Below, one piece after another: positions 8,428 through 16,704 of a DNA stretch of 64,000 nt (the stretch's first letter is position 1; every line of letters starts with the position of its first letter). A model generated the notes under the pieces. That model was not told the origin of the DNA. It searched no databases and saw nothing but the letters and a program-made list of their open reading frames with translations. The stretch is from positions 50,497 to 114,496 of the forward strand of contig NZ_JAMHJQ010000007.1 of assembly GCF_023534745.1 (NCBI RefSeq), in the 5' to 3' direction. The translations under genes were made by a program, and so were the position numbers. The DNA is from Streptomyces sp. 35G-GA-8. GTDB lineage: Bacteria > Actinomycetota > Actinomycetes > Streptomycetales > Streptomycetaceae.

Positions 8428-10596
8428 ATGAGCACACCCTTTCCGTTCACCGCCGTGGTGGGAATGGACGATCTGCGGCTCGCCCTGTTGCTCAACGCGG
8501 TGAGCCCCGCCGTGGGCGGTGTGCTCGTCCGGGGTGAGAAGGGGACGGCCAAGTCCACGGCCGTACGGGCGCTTTCCGCGCTGCTGCCGGAGGTGCCGGT
8601 CGTCGCCGGGTGCCGGTTCAGCTGTGATCCCGCCGCGCCCGATCAGCGGTGCCCGGACGGGCCGCACGAGACGGCGCCGGGTGTGGCGAGGCCCGCCCGG
8701 ATGGTCGAGCTGCCCGTGGGCGCCTCGGAGGACCGGCTCGTCGGCGCGCTGGACATCGAACGGGCGCTGTCCGAGGGCGTGAAGGCCTTCGAGCCCGGTC
8801 TGCTCGCGGACGCCCACCGAGGGGTGCTCTATGTCGACGAGGTCAATCTCCTCCATGACCACCTGGTCGACCTGCTGCTGGACGCCGCCGCCATGGGCGC
8901 CTCGTACGTCGAGCGTGAGGGCGTCTCCGTACGGCACGCCGCGCGGTTCCTGCTCGTCGGGACGATGAACCCCGAGGAGGGCGAGCTGCGGCCGCAGTTG
9001 CTCGACCGCTTCGGGCTGACCGTCGAGGTCGCGGCCTCGCGCGAGCCGGAGCTGCGGGTGGAGGTCGTACGGCGGCGGCTGGCGTACGACGACGATCCGG
9101 CCGGCTTCGCGGCGCGCTGGGCCGAGGAGGAGACCGCGCTGCGGGAGCGGATCGTCGCCGCGCGTGCGCTGCTGCCGCAGGTGCGGCTCGGGGACGGGGC
9201 GCTGCTGCGGATAGCCGCGACCTGCGCCGCGTTCGAGGTGGACGGGATGCGGGCGGACATCGTGATGGCGCGGACCGCGACGGCGCTGGCCGCCTGGGCG
9301 GGGCGTACCGACGTACTCGCCGAGGACGTACGGCAGGCCGCGCTGCTGGCGCTGCCGCACCGGCGGCGCCGCAACCCCTTCGACGCGCCGGGGCTCGACG
9401 AGGACAAGCTCGACGACACGCTGGACGAGTTCAAGGGCGAGGACGGCGACGGCGGGGACGACGACCCCGGTCCTGACGGGCCCGGCGGTGGCGGTGGCGT
9501 CCCGCCGCAGTCCGGTCCGGACAGTCCGGAGAGTCCGGAGGGTCCCGAGGGCTCGAACGGCCCCGAGGGGTCCCAGGGGTCCGAGGGGTCCGACACACCG
9601 CCCGAGTCCGGGTCGGGGCCGGACGACACGCCCGCGGAGGCGGAGCCCGAGCCCCAGGGACAGCCGCGCCGCGCCGGGGCCGGTGAGCAGTCCGCCGTAC
9701 GGGCCACCGAGCCGTTCCGCACGAAGACGCTGAGCGTGCCGGGCCTGGGCGAGGGCGCGGCAGGCCGGCGCTCCCGGGCCCGCACCGAGCTCGGCAGGAC
9801 GACCGGGTCCCGGCGGCCCGGGGGCGCGCTCACCAAACTGCATCTGGCGGCGACCGTCCAGGCGGCGGCGCCGCACCAGCGGGCGCGCGGGCGCAGCGGT
9901 CCGGGTCTGGTGGTGCGCAAGGACGATCTGCGGCAGGCGACACGGGAGGGGCGCGAGGGGAATCTCGTGCTGTTCGTGGTCGACGCGTCGGGCTCGATGG
10001 CGGCCAGGCGGCGGATGAGCGCGGTGAAGGGCGCGGTGCTCTCGCTGCTGCTGGACGCCTACCAGCGGCGCGACAAGGTCGGTCTGATCACCTTCCGGGG
10101 CACGGAGGCGGAGGTGGCGCTGCCGCCCACCTCCTCGGTGGACGCGGCGGCGGCCCGGCTGGAGTCGCTGCCGACGGGCGGGCGTACGCCGCTCGCCGCC
10201 GGGCTGCTCAAGGCGCATGACGTCCTGCGGGTGGAGCGGATGCGGGATCCGGCGCGCCGTCCGCTGCTGCTCGTGGTGACGGACGGACGGGCGACCGGGG
10301 CGCGGCCGGCGGGCGGCGCACGGACCGCGGGCGGCGCGGACCCGGTGGCGCTGGCGGCGCGCGCGGCGCGGCTGCACGCCTCGGAGGGAACGGCGTCGGT
10401 GGTCGTGGACTGCGAGTCGGGTCCGGTACGGCTCGGTCTGGCCGCGTCGCTCGCCGCGGCGCTGGCGGGTACGGCCATCACGCTCGACGAACTGCGCGCG
10501 GACAGCATCGCCGGTCTGGTCAGGGACGTACAGCGGGATGTGCGGGATGTACAGCGGGCACAGGCACACGACGGACGACCCAGGAGGGCCGCTTAA
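8428..10596 (+). CDS. Putative cobaltochelatase/magnesium chelatase subunit, fused ChlI-ChlD type
   Basis: AAA+ motor subunit of a metal chelatase, expected to drive cobalt insertion into the corrin ring with a CobN-type partner. The 722-aa protein has an N-terminal ChlI-like AAA+ domain with Walker A GEKGTAKST (about 36-44) and Walker B VLYVDEVNLL (about 132-141). An acidic Gly/Pro/Ser linker follows (about 325-420, with repeated GPEGS/GSEGS units), then a C-terminal von Willebrand A domain with MIDAS motif DASGSM (from Asp519). A good ribosome site, GAAGGAG, precedes the ATG. Family is clear; cobalt rather than magnesium is inferred from the neighbours. No CobN gene is adjacent. Confidence 0.88.
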   Translation: MSTPFPFTAVVGMDDLRLALLLNAVSPAVGGVLVRGEKGTAKSTAVRALSALLPEVPVVAGCRFSCDPAAPDQRCPDGPHETAPGVARPARMVELPVGASEDRLVGALDIERALSEGVKAFEPGLLADAHRGVLYVDEVNLLHDHLVDLLLDAAAMGASYVEREGVSVRHAARFLLVGTMNPEEGELRPQLLDRFGLTVEVAASREPELRVEVVRRRLAYDDDPAGFAARWAEEETALRERIVAARALLPQVRLGDGALLRIAATCAAFEVDGMRADIVMARTATALAAWAGRTDVLAEDVRQAALLALPHRRRRNPFDAPGLDEDKLDDTLDEFKGEDGDGGDDDPGPDGPGGGGGVPPQSGPDSPESPEGPEGSNGPEGSQGSEGSDTPPESGSGPDDTPAEAEPEPQGQPRRAGAGEQSAVRATEPFRTKTLSVPGLGEGAAGRRSRARTELGRTTGSRRPGGALTKLHLAATVQAAAPHQRARGRSGPGLVVRKDDLRQATREGREGNLVLFVVDASGSMAARRRMSAVKGAVLSLLLDAYQRRDKVGLITFRGTEAEVALPPTSSVDAAAARLESLPTGGRTPLAAGLLKAHDVLRVERMRDPARRPLLLVVTDGRATGARPAGGARTAGGADPVALAARAARLHASEGTASVVVDCESGPVRLGLAASLAAALAGTAITLDELRADSIAGLVRDVQRDVRDVQRAQAHDGRPRRAA

Positions 10597-11195
10597 TGCC
10601 ACAGGGACAGCCGGAATCCGTACCGGACGACGGGCTCACCACCCGCCAGCGCCGTAACCGTCCACTCGTGCTCGTCCATACGGGCACCGGCAAGGGCAAG
10701 TCGACGGCGGCGTTCGGGCTCGCGCTGCGCGCCTGGACGCAGGGGTGGCCTGTCGGGGTGTTCCAGTTCGTGAAGTCCGCGAAGTGGAAGGTCGGCGAGG
10801 AACGGGCGCTGAAGGTGCTGGGGGCGAGCGGCGAGGGCGGTCCGGTCGCCTGGCACAAGATGGGCGAGGGCTGGTCCTGGGTGCAGCGCGACGCGCAGTA
10901 CTCCAACGAGGAGGCGGCGCGCGAGGGCTGGGAGCAGGTCAAGCGCGATCTGGCGGCCGAGACGCACAAGCTCTACGTGCTGGACGAGTTCGCCTATCCG
11001 CTGCACTGGGGGTGGGTGGACACCGACGAGGTGATCGAGGTGCTGCGCGAGCGCCCCGGCACCCAGCATGTGGTGATCACCGGGCGCAACGCCCCGGAGA
11101 AGCTGATGGACTTCGCGGACCTCGTGACGGAGATGACGAAGGTCAAGCATCCGATGGACGCGGGTCAGAAGGGCCAGAGGGGCATCGAGTGGTGA
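10596..11195 (+). CDS. cobO: Cob(I)yrinic acid a,c-diamide adenosyltransferase CobO
   Basis: Transfers the adenosyl group of ATP to the cobalt of the corrinoid (CobA/CobO/BtuR type). The 199-aa length and the P-loop GTGKGKST (30-37) are diagnostic. Other family blocks are VGVFQFVKSAKWKVGEE and LYVLDEFAYPLHWGW. The start overlaps the previous stop by one base (TAATG), so translation is coupled to the chelatase gene. The C-terminal VKHPMDAGQKGQRGIEW is also conserved in the family. Confidence 0.95.
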   Translation: MPQGQPESVPDDGLTTRQRRNRPLVLVHTGTGKGKSTAAFGLALRAWTQGWPVGVFQFVKSAKWKVGEERALKVLGASGEGGPVAWHKMGEGWSWVQRDAQYSNEEAAREGWEQVKRDLAAETHKLYVLDEFAYPLHWGWVDTDEVIEVLRERPGTQHVVITGRNAPEKLMDFADLVTEMTKVKHPMDAGQKGQRGIEW

Positions 11196-11216
11196 ACGTC
11201 CCATGGTGAACGTCCC
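11190..11216 (+). repeat. 13-bp direct duplication at the cobO/cobB junction
   Basis: TGGTGAACGTCCC occurs at 11190-11202 and again at 11204-11216. The first copy contains the cobO stop and a GTG, the second contains the start of cobB. Confidence 0.8.
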
Positions 11217-12642
11217 GCGGCTGGTCATCGCCGCACCCGCCTCCGGGAGCGGCAAGACCACGGTCGCGACGGGGCTGATGGCCGCGTTCTCGGAGCGCGG
11301 TCTGGCCGTGTCCCCGCACAAGGTCGGGCCCGATTACATCGACCCGGGCTATCACGCGCTGGCCGTGTCCCAAGGGGCGTCCGGGGCGGCGGGAGGGTCC
11401 GGCGCGGCAGGAAGGTCCGGCGCGGCGGGATCGGCCGCCCGTGCCCGGCCGGGCCGCAATCTCGACGCGTACATGTGCGGTCCCGCCCTGATCGGGCCGC
11501 TGTTCGCGCATGGCGCGGCGGGCTGTGACCTGGCCGTCGTCGAGGGCGTGATGGGGCTCTACGACGGCGCGTCGGGCCAGGGCGAACTGGCCTCCACCGC
11601 GCAGGTGTCGAAACTGCTGCGCGCGCCGGTGGTCCTGGTGGTGGACGCCTCGTCGCAGTCGCGTTCGGTGGCGGCGCTGGTGCATGGCTTCGCCTCCTGG
11701 GATCCGGAGGTGCGGATCGGCGGGGTGATCCTCAACAAGGTCGCCACCGACCGGCATGAACGGCTGCTGCGCGACGCGCTGGACGAGTCGGGCGTGCCGG
11801 TCATGGGCGTGCTGCGGCGCGCGGACGGGGTCACCGCGCCCTCGCGCCATCTGGGTCTGGTACCGGTCGCGGAGCGGCGCGCTGAGGCGGTCGGATCGAT
11901 GCGGGAGCTGGCCGCGCGGGTGCGGGCGGGATGCGATCTGGAGGCGCTGCTGGCGCTCGCGCGCAGTGCGCCGGCGCTCGATGTGACGCCGTGGGAGCCG
12001 GCGGTCGAGCCGGTCGTCCCCGCGACGGGCGCCGGTCGGCCGGTGATCGCGATGGCGGGCGGGTCCGCCTTCACCTTCTCGTACGCGGAGCACACCGAGC
12101 TGCTGACGGCCGCGGGCGCGGACGTCGTCCCGTTCGATCCACTGCGGGACGAGCAACTTCCGGAAGGCACCGGGGGGCTGGTGATCGGCGGCGGGTTCCC
12201 CGAGGTCTACGCGCCGGAGCTGTCCGCCAACGAGCCGCTGCGCAAGGCCGTGGCGGAGCTGGCGCACTCCGGCGCGCCGGTGGCCGCCGAATGCGCCGGG
12301 CTGCTGTATCTGGCGCGCTCCCTGGACGGGGCGCCGATGTGCGGGGTCCTGGCGGCCGACGCACGGATGTCGGGGCGGCTGACGCTGGGCTACCGGGAGG
12401 CGGTGGCCGTCGGCGACAGCGCGCTGGCGAGGGCCGGTACGCGCGTACGGGGGCATGAGTTCCACCGGACCGTGCTGGAGCCGGGCGCCGGGGCGGCTCC
12501 GGCGTGGGGCGTGGTGCATCCGGAGCGCCGGGTGGAGGGGTTCGTTCAACAGGGCGTGCACGCCAGCTATCTGCATACGCACTGGGCGGCGGCGCCGGAG
12601 CTGGCGCGGAGGTTCGTCGAGAGATGCGCGGCGGTTCGCTGA
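11203..12642 (+). CDS. cobB: Cobyrinic acid a,c-diamide synthase CobB/CbiA
   Basis: Glutamine-dependent amidase that amidates the a and c side chains of the corrin. The 479-aa protein has an N-terminal P-loop (APASGSGKTT, about 11-20), the substrate block HKVGPDYIDPGYH (about 40-52), and a C-terminal glutamine amidotransferase domain with Cys364 in AAECAGLLYLA and His in GHEFHRT. A Gly/Ala/Ser repeat insert (about 62-82) is unusual and looks like local expansion. The start is 7 nt after cobO and lies in a 13-bp duplication at the junction. Confidence 0.95.
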   Translation: MVNVPRLVIAAPASGSGKTTVATGLMAAFSERGLAVSPHKVGPDYIDPGYHALAVSQGASGAAGGSGAAGRSGAAGSAARARPGRNLDAYMCGPALIGPLFAHGAAGCDLAVVEGVMGLYDGASGQGELASTAQVSKLLRAPVVLVVDASSQSRSVAALVHGFASWDPEVRIGGVILNKVATDRHERLLRDALDESGVPVMGVLRRADGVTAPSRHLGLVPVAERRAEAVGSMRELAARVRAGCDLEALLALARSAPALDVTPWEPAVEPVVPATGAGRPVIAMAGGSAFTFSYAEHTELLTAAGADVVPFDPLRDEQLPEGTGGLVIGGGFPEVYAPELSANEPLRKAVAELAHSGAPVAAECAGLLYLARSLDGAPMCGVLAADARMSGRLTLGYREAVAVGDSALARAGTRVRGHEFHRTVLEPGAGAAPAWGVVHPERRVEGFVQQGVHASYLHTHWAAAPELARRFVERCAAVR

Positions 12643-12709
12643 GAGATGTTCGTGAGCTGAGAGATGGTCATGAGCCGCGAGACGTGCGTGAGCTGCGAGA
12701 TGTTCGTGA
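12638..12709 (+). repeat. Four 18-bp tandem repeats after cobB
   Basis: Four units follow without gaps: 12638-12655, 12656-12673, 12674-12691 and 12692-12709. The consensus is GCTGAGAGATGTTCGTGA with a few substitutions in units 2-4. The array starts in the last codon of cobB. Read in the frame continuing +1, it would encode repeated LRDVRE hexapeptides, but no supported gene uses that frame. Confidence 0.85.
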
Positions 12710-12758
12710 AGAGAGGTACGGCGTGACGGACGGGCCCGGGGGGAGCGCGCGCCCCGGG

Positions 12759-13544
12759 TCAGTCGGCCACGCCGACCACCGCCCAGATGAAGCCCACACC
12801 GAGGACCGTGCAGAGCAGCGTGGAGCGCGCCGGATGGTCGTGGTGCGCCTCGGGCAGGATCTCGGCGGCGGCGAGATAGAGCAGGACGCCGCCGAAGAAG
12901 CCGAGGTAGCTGCCGAGCGCTTCGGCCGGGAGGGTGAACAGCAGGGTGGACGCCGCGCCGAGCACCGGCGCGATCGCGTCCGCGACCAGCATCGTGATCG
13001 CCTTGCGCCGGTCGTTCCCGTACAGGCTGGTGATCGTGTACGTGTTGAAGCCGTCGGCGAAGTCATGGGCGATGACGGCGAGGGCGATGGCGATGCCCAT
13101 GCCGCCGCCGACCTGGAAGGCCGCGCCGAGCGCGATGCCGTCCATCAGGCTGTGCCCCACCATGGCCGCCGCGGCCGTCAGCCCCACCTGGGGCACCCGC
13201 TCGCCAGGCCGGAGGCCGGAGCCGTGCGGGTCGCCGCCGTGGGACGCGCGGCGTACGGCGAGCAGGCGTTCCACCAGATGGGCTACGAGAAAGCCGCCGA
13301 CGAACAGCAGCAGCGCCTGGGGCACCCCCAGGATCTCGCCGCCCGCCGCGTGTATGGCCTCCGGCAGCAGATCCAGTCCGACCACGCCGAGCATCAGCCC
13401 CCCGGCCAGGCCCAGCACGAGATGGCGGCGGTCGGTGACGCGCTGCGCCGCCCAGCCGCCGAACAGCGTCATGAGGAACGCGCCGAGCGCGACGAACACC
13501 GCCATGGGCCCTTGCATAGCCGATCGGACGGGTACTTCGCACAT
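12759..13544 (-). CDS. ZIP family divalent metal transporter
   Basis: Inner-membrane metal ion permease of the ZIP family, importing zinc or a related divalent metal. About eight hydrophobic segments are visible. The metal-binding helices carry HSLMDGIALGAAF and HDFADGFNTYT, the two signatures of TM4 and TM5 in ZIP proteins, and a HxxP-like AAAEILPEAHHDHP end. Two in-frame starts are close: ATG 13544 (MCEVPVRS) and ATG 13517 (MQGPMAVF). I give the longer; the hydrophobic region begins directly after the second. It sits on the opposite strand inside the cobalamin locus. Confidence 0.88.
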   Translation of the reverse strand: MCEVPVRSAMQGPMAVFVALGAFLMTLFGGWAAQRVTDRRHLVLGLAGGLMLGVVGLDLLPEAIHAAGGEILGVPQALLLFVGGFLVAHLVERLLAVRRASHGGDPHGSGLRPGERVPQVGLTAAAAMVGHSLMDGIALGAAFQVGGGMGIAIALAVIAHDFADGFNTYTITSLYGNDRRKAITMLVADAIAPVLGAASTLLFTLPAEALGSYLGFFGGVLLYLAAAEILPEAHHDHPARSTLLCTVLGVGFIWAVVGVAD

Positions 13545-13613
13545 CCGGGGAGCGGGCCGGGAACCGCGGGGAGTGAGCCGGAAGCGGCGAGGAGCGAGCC
13601 GGGGCCCGCGCTT

Positions 13614-14018
13614 GTGGTGGGGGTGGGCGCGCGCTCCGGGGTGTCCGTGACGGACGTACTCGGGCTGATCGAGACCGCGCTGCGCGACGCCGGGCTCTCG
13701 CCGCGCTACCTGGTCGAGGTTGCCACGGTCGAGAGCAGGGTCGGTGAGGCGGGGATCGCCGGGGCGGCGGCGCGGCTCGGCGTCCCCCTGAGGGGATACC
13801 CGGCCGAGCTGCTGGCCGCGGTCGCCGTACCGAACCCGTCCGGTGCGCCGCTGGCGGCGGTGGGGACGCCGTCCGTCGCCGAGGCCGCGGCGCTCGTGTG
13901 CGGGGGCGAACTCCTCGTACCGAAACGGAAGTCGGAATCCGGCGCCGGGCCGGCGTCGGTCACCTGTGCCGTGGCGGATAGGAGCCAGTCGGAGTGGAAC
14001 CGGCCGGGGCGGAAATGA
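13614..14018 (+). CDS. CbiG C-terminal domain (CobE-like) cobalamin protein
   Basis: A 134-aa protein matching the C-terminal domain of CbiG, which occurs alone as CobE in aerobic producers. The fold binds a corrin intermediate in the precorrin-5 ring-contraction/deacetaldehyde step. Visible family features are VVGVGARSGV at the start, the ATVESRVGEAGI block (a K/R replaces part of the usual TxxxKxxE pattern), and the PNPSGA-VGTPSVAEAAAL block. The N-terminal and central CbiG domains are absent. I chose GTG 13614 because homology begins there; no ATG is available nearby. Confidence 0.75.
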   Translation: MVGVGARSGVSVTDVLGLIETALRDAGLSPRYLVEVATVESRVGEAGIAGAAARLGVPLRGYPAELLAAVAVPNPSGAPLAAVGTPSVAEAAALVCGGELLVPKRKSESGAGPASVTCAVADRSQSEWNRPGRK

Positions 14019-14299
14019 TGTCGGTGTTGACGGTAGAGTGCGGCGGCCTCGCGGCAGCGCGCGGACCGTGTGGTGACGTCCCGGGGAACCGGTGGCGGGA
14101 GAAGGGGAAAGGAGCCCGGTGATCCGCGTTGTCCAGCCCATCGAGAACAGTCGGGGAGTGATGTCCCGGCAGCGGGGATCGCGATCGCGCCCCTGGCCGG
14201 CGCGTCCCCGGTGGGCGCTTTCCCGGCTTGCGCCTTCCCCTACCTGGCTGTCGTCGGCCCCGCCCCACACGCCGGAGGCCATATCCGGCCGCGACCTCC
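14019..14299. other. Intergenic region within the cobalamin locus
   Basis: About 280 bp between the CbiG-C gene and cobC. No coding frame with recognisable product was found, and no riboswitch core is visible. It may be the scar of genes lost from this locus, but no remnant can be identified by eye. Confidence 0.3.
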
Positions 14300-14308
14300 A
14301 TGACTGCC

Positions 14309-15367
14309 ATGTCTACGCGCGCTGACAGCCATGACCTGCGCCATCACGGCGATGCCGAGGTGCGGGACGGAGCCGCCGGGCTGATCGATCTCGCGGTCAA
14401 TGTGCGTACGGGCACCCCCCCGGACTGGCTGCGCGCGCGCATCGCCGACTCGCTGACCGGGCTCGCGGCGTATCCCGACGGGCGGGCGGCCCGCGCGGCG
14501 GTCGCGGCGCGGCACGGACTGCCGGTCGAGCGGGTGCTGCTGACGGCGGGGGCGGCGGAGGCGTTCGTGCTGCTGGCCCGCGCGCTGCCGGCCCGTCGGC
14601 CCGTGGTGGTCCATCCGCAGTTCACCGAGCCGGAGGCGGCGCTGCGGGACGCGGGGCACGCGGTGCGGCGGGTGCTGCTGAGCGCGGCGGACGGCTTCCG
14701 GCTGGATCCGGAGGCCGTGCCCGAGGACGCGGATCTGGTGGTGCTCGGGAATCCGACCAATCCGACGTCCGTGCTCCATCCGGCCGAGGTGATCGCGAAG
14801 CTGGCCCGACCCGGCCGGACGCTGGTGGTGGACGAGGCGTTCATGGACGCGGTGCCGGGCGAGCCGGAGGCACTGGCCGGGCGCGTGGACGTGCCGGGGC
14901 TCGTCGTACTGCGCAGCCTCACCAAGACCTGGGGCCTGGCGGGGCTGCGGATCGGCTATGTGCTGGCCGAGCCGGGCACGGTCGCGGCGCTGGAGCGCGC
15001 ACAGCCGCTGTGGCCGGTCTCGACGCCCGCGCTGGCGGCGGCGGAGGCGTGCATGTCCCCTGCCGCGCTCGCGGAGGCCGAGCAGGCGGCGTGCCGGATC
15101 GCGGTGGAGCGCGCGCATCTGCTGGCCGGGCTGGCGGAGTTCGAGGAGGTGCGGGCGGTGGAGGCGGCGGAGGGCCCGTTCGTGCTGATCCGGGTGAAGC
15201 GCGCGGACGCGGTGCGGGCCAGGCTGCGCACGCTGGGCTTCGCCGCCCGACGCGGCGACACCTTCCCGGGCCTCGACCGCGACTGGCTACGGCTCGCGGT
15301 CCGCGACCGCGCCACGACGAACCGTTTCCTCCAGGCCCTGGACCAGGCCCTGACGGCGATCGGCTGA
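14309..15367 (+). CDS. cobC: Threonine-phosphate decarboxylase-like aminotransferase CobC
   Basis: PLP-dependent fold-type I enzyme of the HisC/CobC group (Rv2231c-like). It is expected to supply (R)-1-amino-2-propanol phosphate or a related aminopropanol donor for the nucleotide loop used by CobD. Visible features are the PLP-phosphate block TAGAAEAF, NPTNPTSVL, the VVDEAFMD block, and the Schiff-base Lys206 in SLTKTWGLAGLRIGY. Two ATGs are in frame at 14300 and 14309; the second is chosen arbitrarily. The length of 352 aa is normal. Decarboxylase versus transaminase activity cannot be decided from sequence. Confidence 0.88.
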   Translation: MSTRADSHDLRHHGDAEVRDGAAGLIDLAVNVRTGTPPDWLRARIADSLTGLAAYPDGRAARAAVAARHGLPVERVLLTAGAAEAFVLLARALPARRPVVVHPQFTEPEAALRDAGHAVRRVLLSAADGFRLDPEAVPEDADLVVLGNPTNPTSVLHPAEVIAKLARPGRTLVVDEAFMDAVPGEPEALAGRVDVPGLVVLRSLTKTWGLAGLRIGYVLAEPGTVAALERAQPLWPVSTPALAAAEACMSPAALAEAEQAACRIAVERAHLLAGLAEFEEVRAVEAAEGPFVLIRVKRADAVRARLRTLGFAARRGDTFPGLDRDWLRLAVRDRATTNRFLQALDQALTAIG

Positions 15368-15384
15368 CGGCGGCCGGTCGACGC

Positions 15385-15411
15385 GGCCGGCGGTCGGCCG
15401 CCGACCGGCCG
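15385..15411 (+). terminator. GC-rich palindrome after cobC
   Basis: An inverted repeat built on GGTCGGC/GCCGACC, flanked by GGCC on both sides, just downstream of cobC. It could terminate the cobalamin transcript. The loop is very short, so the exact stem is uncertain. Confidence 0.4.
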
Positions 15412-15488
15412 ACCCGCATACCGGCCCATCGAGGCGCGCCCCCCGATAATCGCTGGTCCCAAGAGGGCACGCCCGCCAAGGTGATCGC

Positions 15489-16592
15489 ATGACCTCCGCC
15501 GACCCCGCTTTCCTTCCCGGTCTTGAGCTGTCCCGGATCCTGTACGAGGAGGCCGTCCGGCCGCTTCTCGATGACGCCTTTCCCGGACTGAGCCACGCCG
15601 CCGCGCGGGTCGGCACCGGCTCGGAGGTCCTCGGGTTCGACACCGCGCGGTCCGCCGATCACGAATGGGGGCCCCGACTAGAGCTGTTCCTGGCGCCGGA
15701 CGAAGCGGCCCGGTACGGCCCCCGGCTCCACCAGCTGCTGGCCGAGCGACTACCGAAGGACGTACGCGGCTGGCCCACCCACTTCCGACGGCAGGACGAT
15801 CCGCTCGACCCTGTCGGCCATATGGAGCTGACGGACGGTCCGGTGGACCACCGGGTCTCCGTCCAGGATGTCGGCGGCTGGCTGACGCTGGAGACCGGTG
15901 CCGATCCGACGGCCGGCGAACCGACCGTCCTGGACTGGCTCGCGATGCCGCAGCAGAAGCTCGCCGAGGTGACGGGCGGCGCGGTGTTCCATGACGGGCC
16001 CGGCACGCTCACCGCCGCGCGGCGGCGGCTGGCCTGGTACCCGGATCAGGTGTGGCGCCATCTGCTGGCCTGTCAGTGGCAGCGGATCTCGCAGCAGGAG
16101 GCTTTCGTCGGGCGCTGCGCCGAGGTCGGGGACGATCTCGGCTCGGCGGTGGTCGCGGGCCGCCTGGTGCGCGATCTCATGCGGCTGTGTCTGCTTCTTG
16201 AGCGGCGGTACGCGCCGTACGGCAAATGGCTGGGCAGCGCGTTCGGACGGCTGGACGTGGCCGAGGGCCTGCTCCCTTCGCTGCGGAGCGCGCTGACGGC
16301 GGCGGGGTACCCGGAGCGGGAGCGCGCGTTGTGCGAGGCGTACGAGACGGTGGCCACGCTGCAGAACGACTCCGGGCTCGCCGAACCGGTCGATCCCGCG
16401 TGCCGGAGCTATCACCGCCGGCCGTTCCAGGTGCTGCACGCCGAGCGGTTCGCGCGGGCTCTGGCGGCGACCGTCACGGATCCTGAGCTACGGGGGCGAC
16501 CGCTGACGGGAAGCGTGGACCAGTGGGCGGACAGCACCGACCTCCTGAACCTCACGGGGCCGGTGCGGGCCGCCACCCGGGCGCTCGGGTAG
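15489..16592 (+). CDS. DUF4037 domain protein (nucleotidyltransferase-like)
   Basis: A 367-aa protein of the DUF4037 family. The N-terminal part contains GTGSEVLGFDTARSADHEWG (about 39-58), which recalls the GS...D..D pattern of a nucleotidyltransferase fold. The DUF4037 C-terminal block (LACQWQRISQQEAFVGRCAEVGD, KWLGSAFGRL) is clear. The substrate is unknown. The ATG at 15489 has an AAGGTG site 8 nt upstream. It follows the cobalamin locus but has no known link with it. Confidence 0.8.
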   Translation: MTSADPAFLPGLELSRILYEEAVRPLLDDAFPGLSHAAARVGTGSEVLGFDTARSADHEWGPRLELFLAPDEAARYGPRLHQLLAERLPKDVRGWPTHFRRQDDPLDPVGHMELTDGPVDHRVSVQDVGGWLTLETGADPTAGEPTVLDWLAMPQQKLAEVTGGAVFHDGPGTLTAARRRLAWYPDQVWRHLLACQWQRISQQEAFVGRCAEVGDDLGSAVVAGRLVRDLMRLCLLLERRYAPYGKWLGSAFGRLDVAEGLLPSLRSALTAAGYPERERALCEAYETVATLQNDSGLAEPVDPACRSYHRRPFQVLHAERFARALAATVTDPELRGRPLTGSVDQWADSTDLLNLTGPVRAATRALG

Positions 16593-16598
16593 CGACCA

Positions 16599-16631
16599 GG
16601 GGGCCGGAAGCGCCTCCCGCTCCCGGCCCCC
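16599..16631. terminator. Bidirectional hairpin between convergent genes
   Basis: GGGGGCCGG (16599-16607) pairs with CCGGCCCCC (16623-16631), with extra AGCG/CGCT pairing inside. It lies between the plus-strand DUF4037 gene and the minus-strand LAETG gene, and could serve both. Confidence 0.65.
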
Positions 16632-16704
16632 CGACCCCCGTTACCGCCCGCGCCCCATCCCCCGGACCTGACATGACGTCAGTGGCCGGCGGGCAGGAGG
16701 GCGG

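Noticed and set aside
12638-12709. CRISPR array at the 18-bp repeats
   Set aside because: Units are contiguous without spacers, too short, and no cas genes are present. The same applies to the arrays at 17955, 22826 and 24247.
13545-14282. Extension of the ZIP gene to 507 aa
   Set aside because: The extension would run antisense through the CbiG-C gene, and the hydrophobic region typical of ZIP proteins begins only after 13517.
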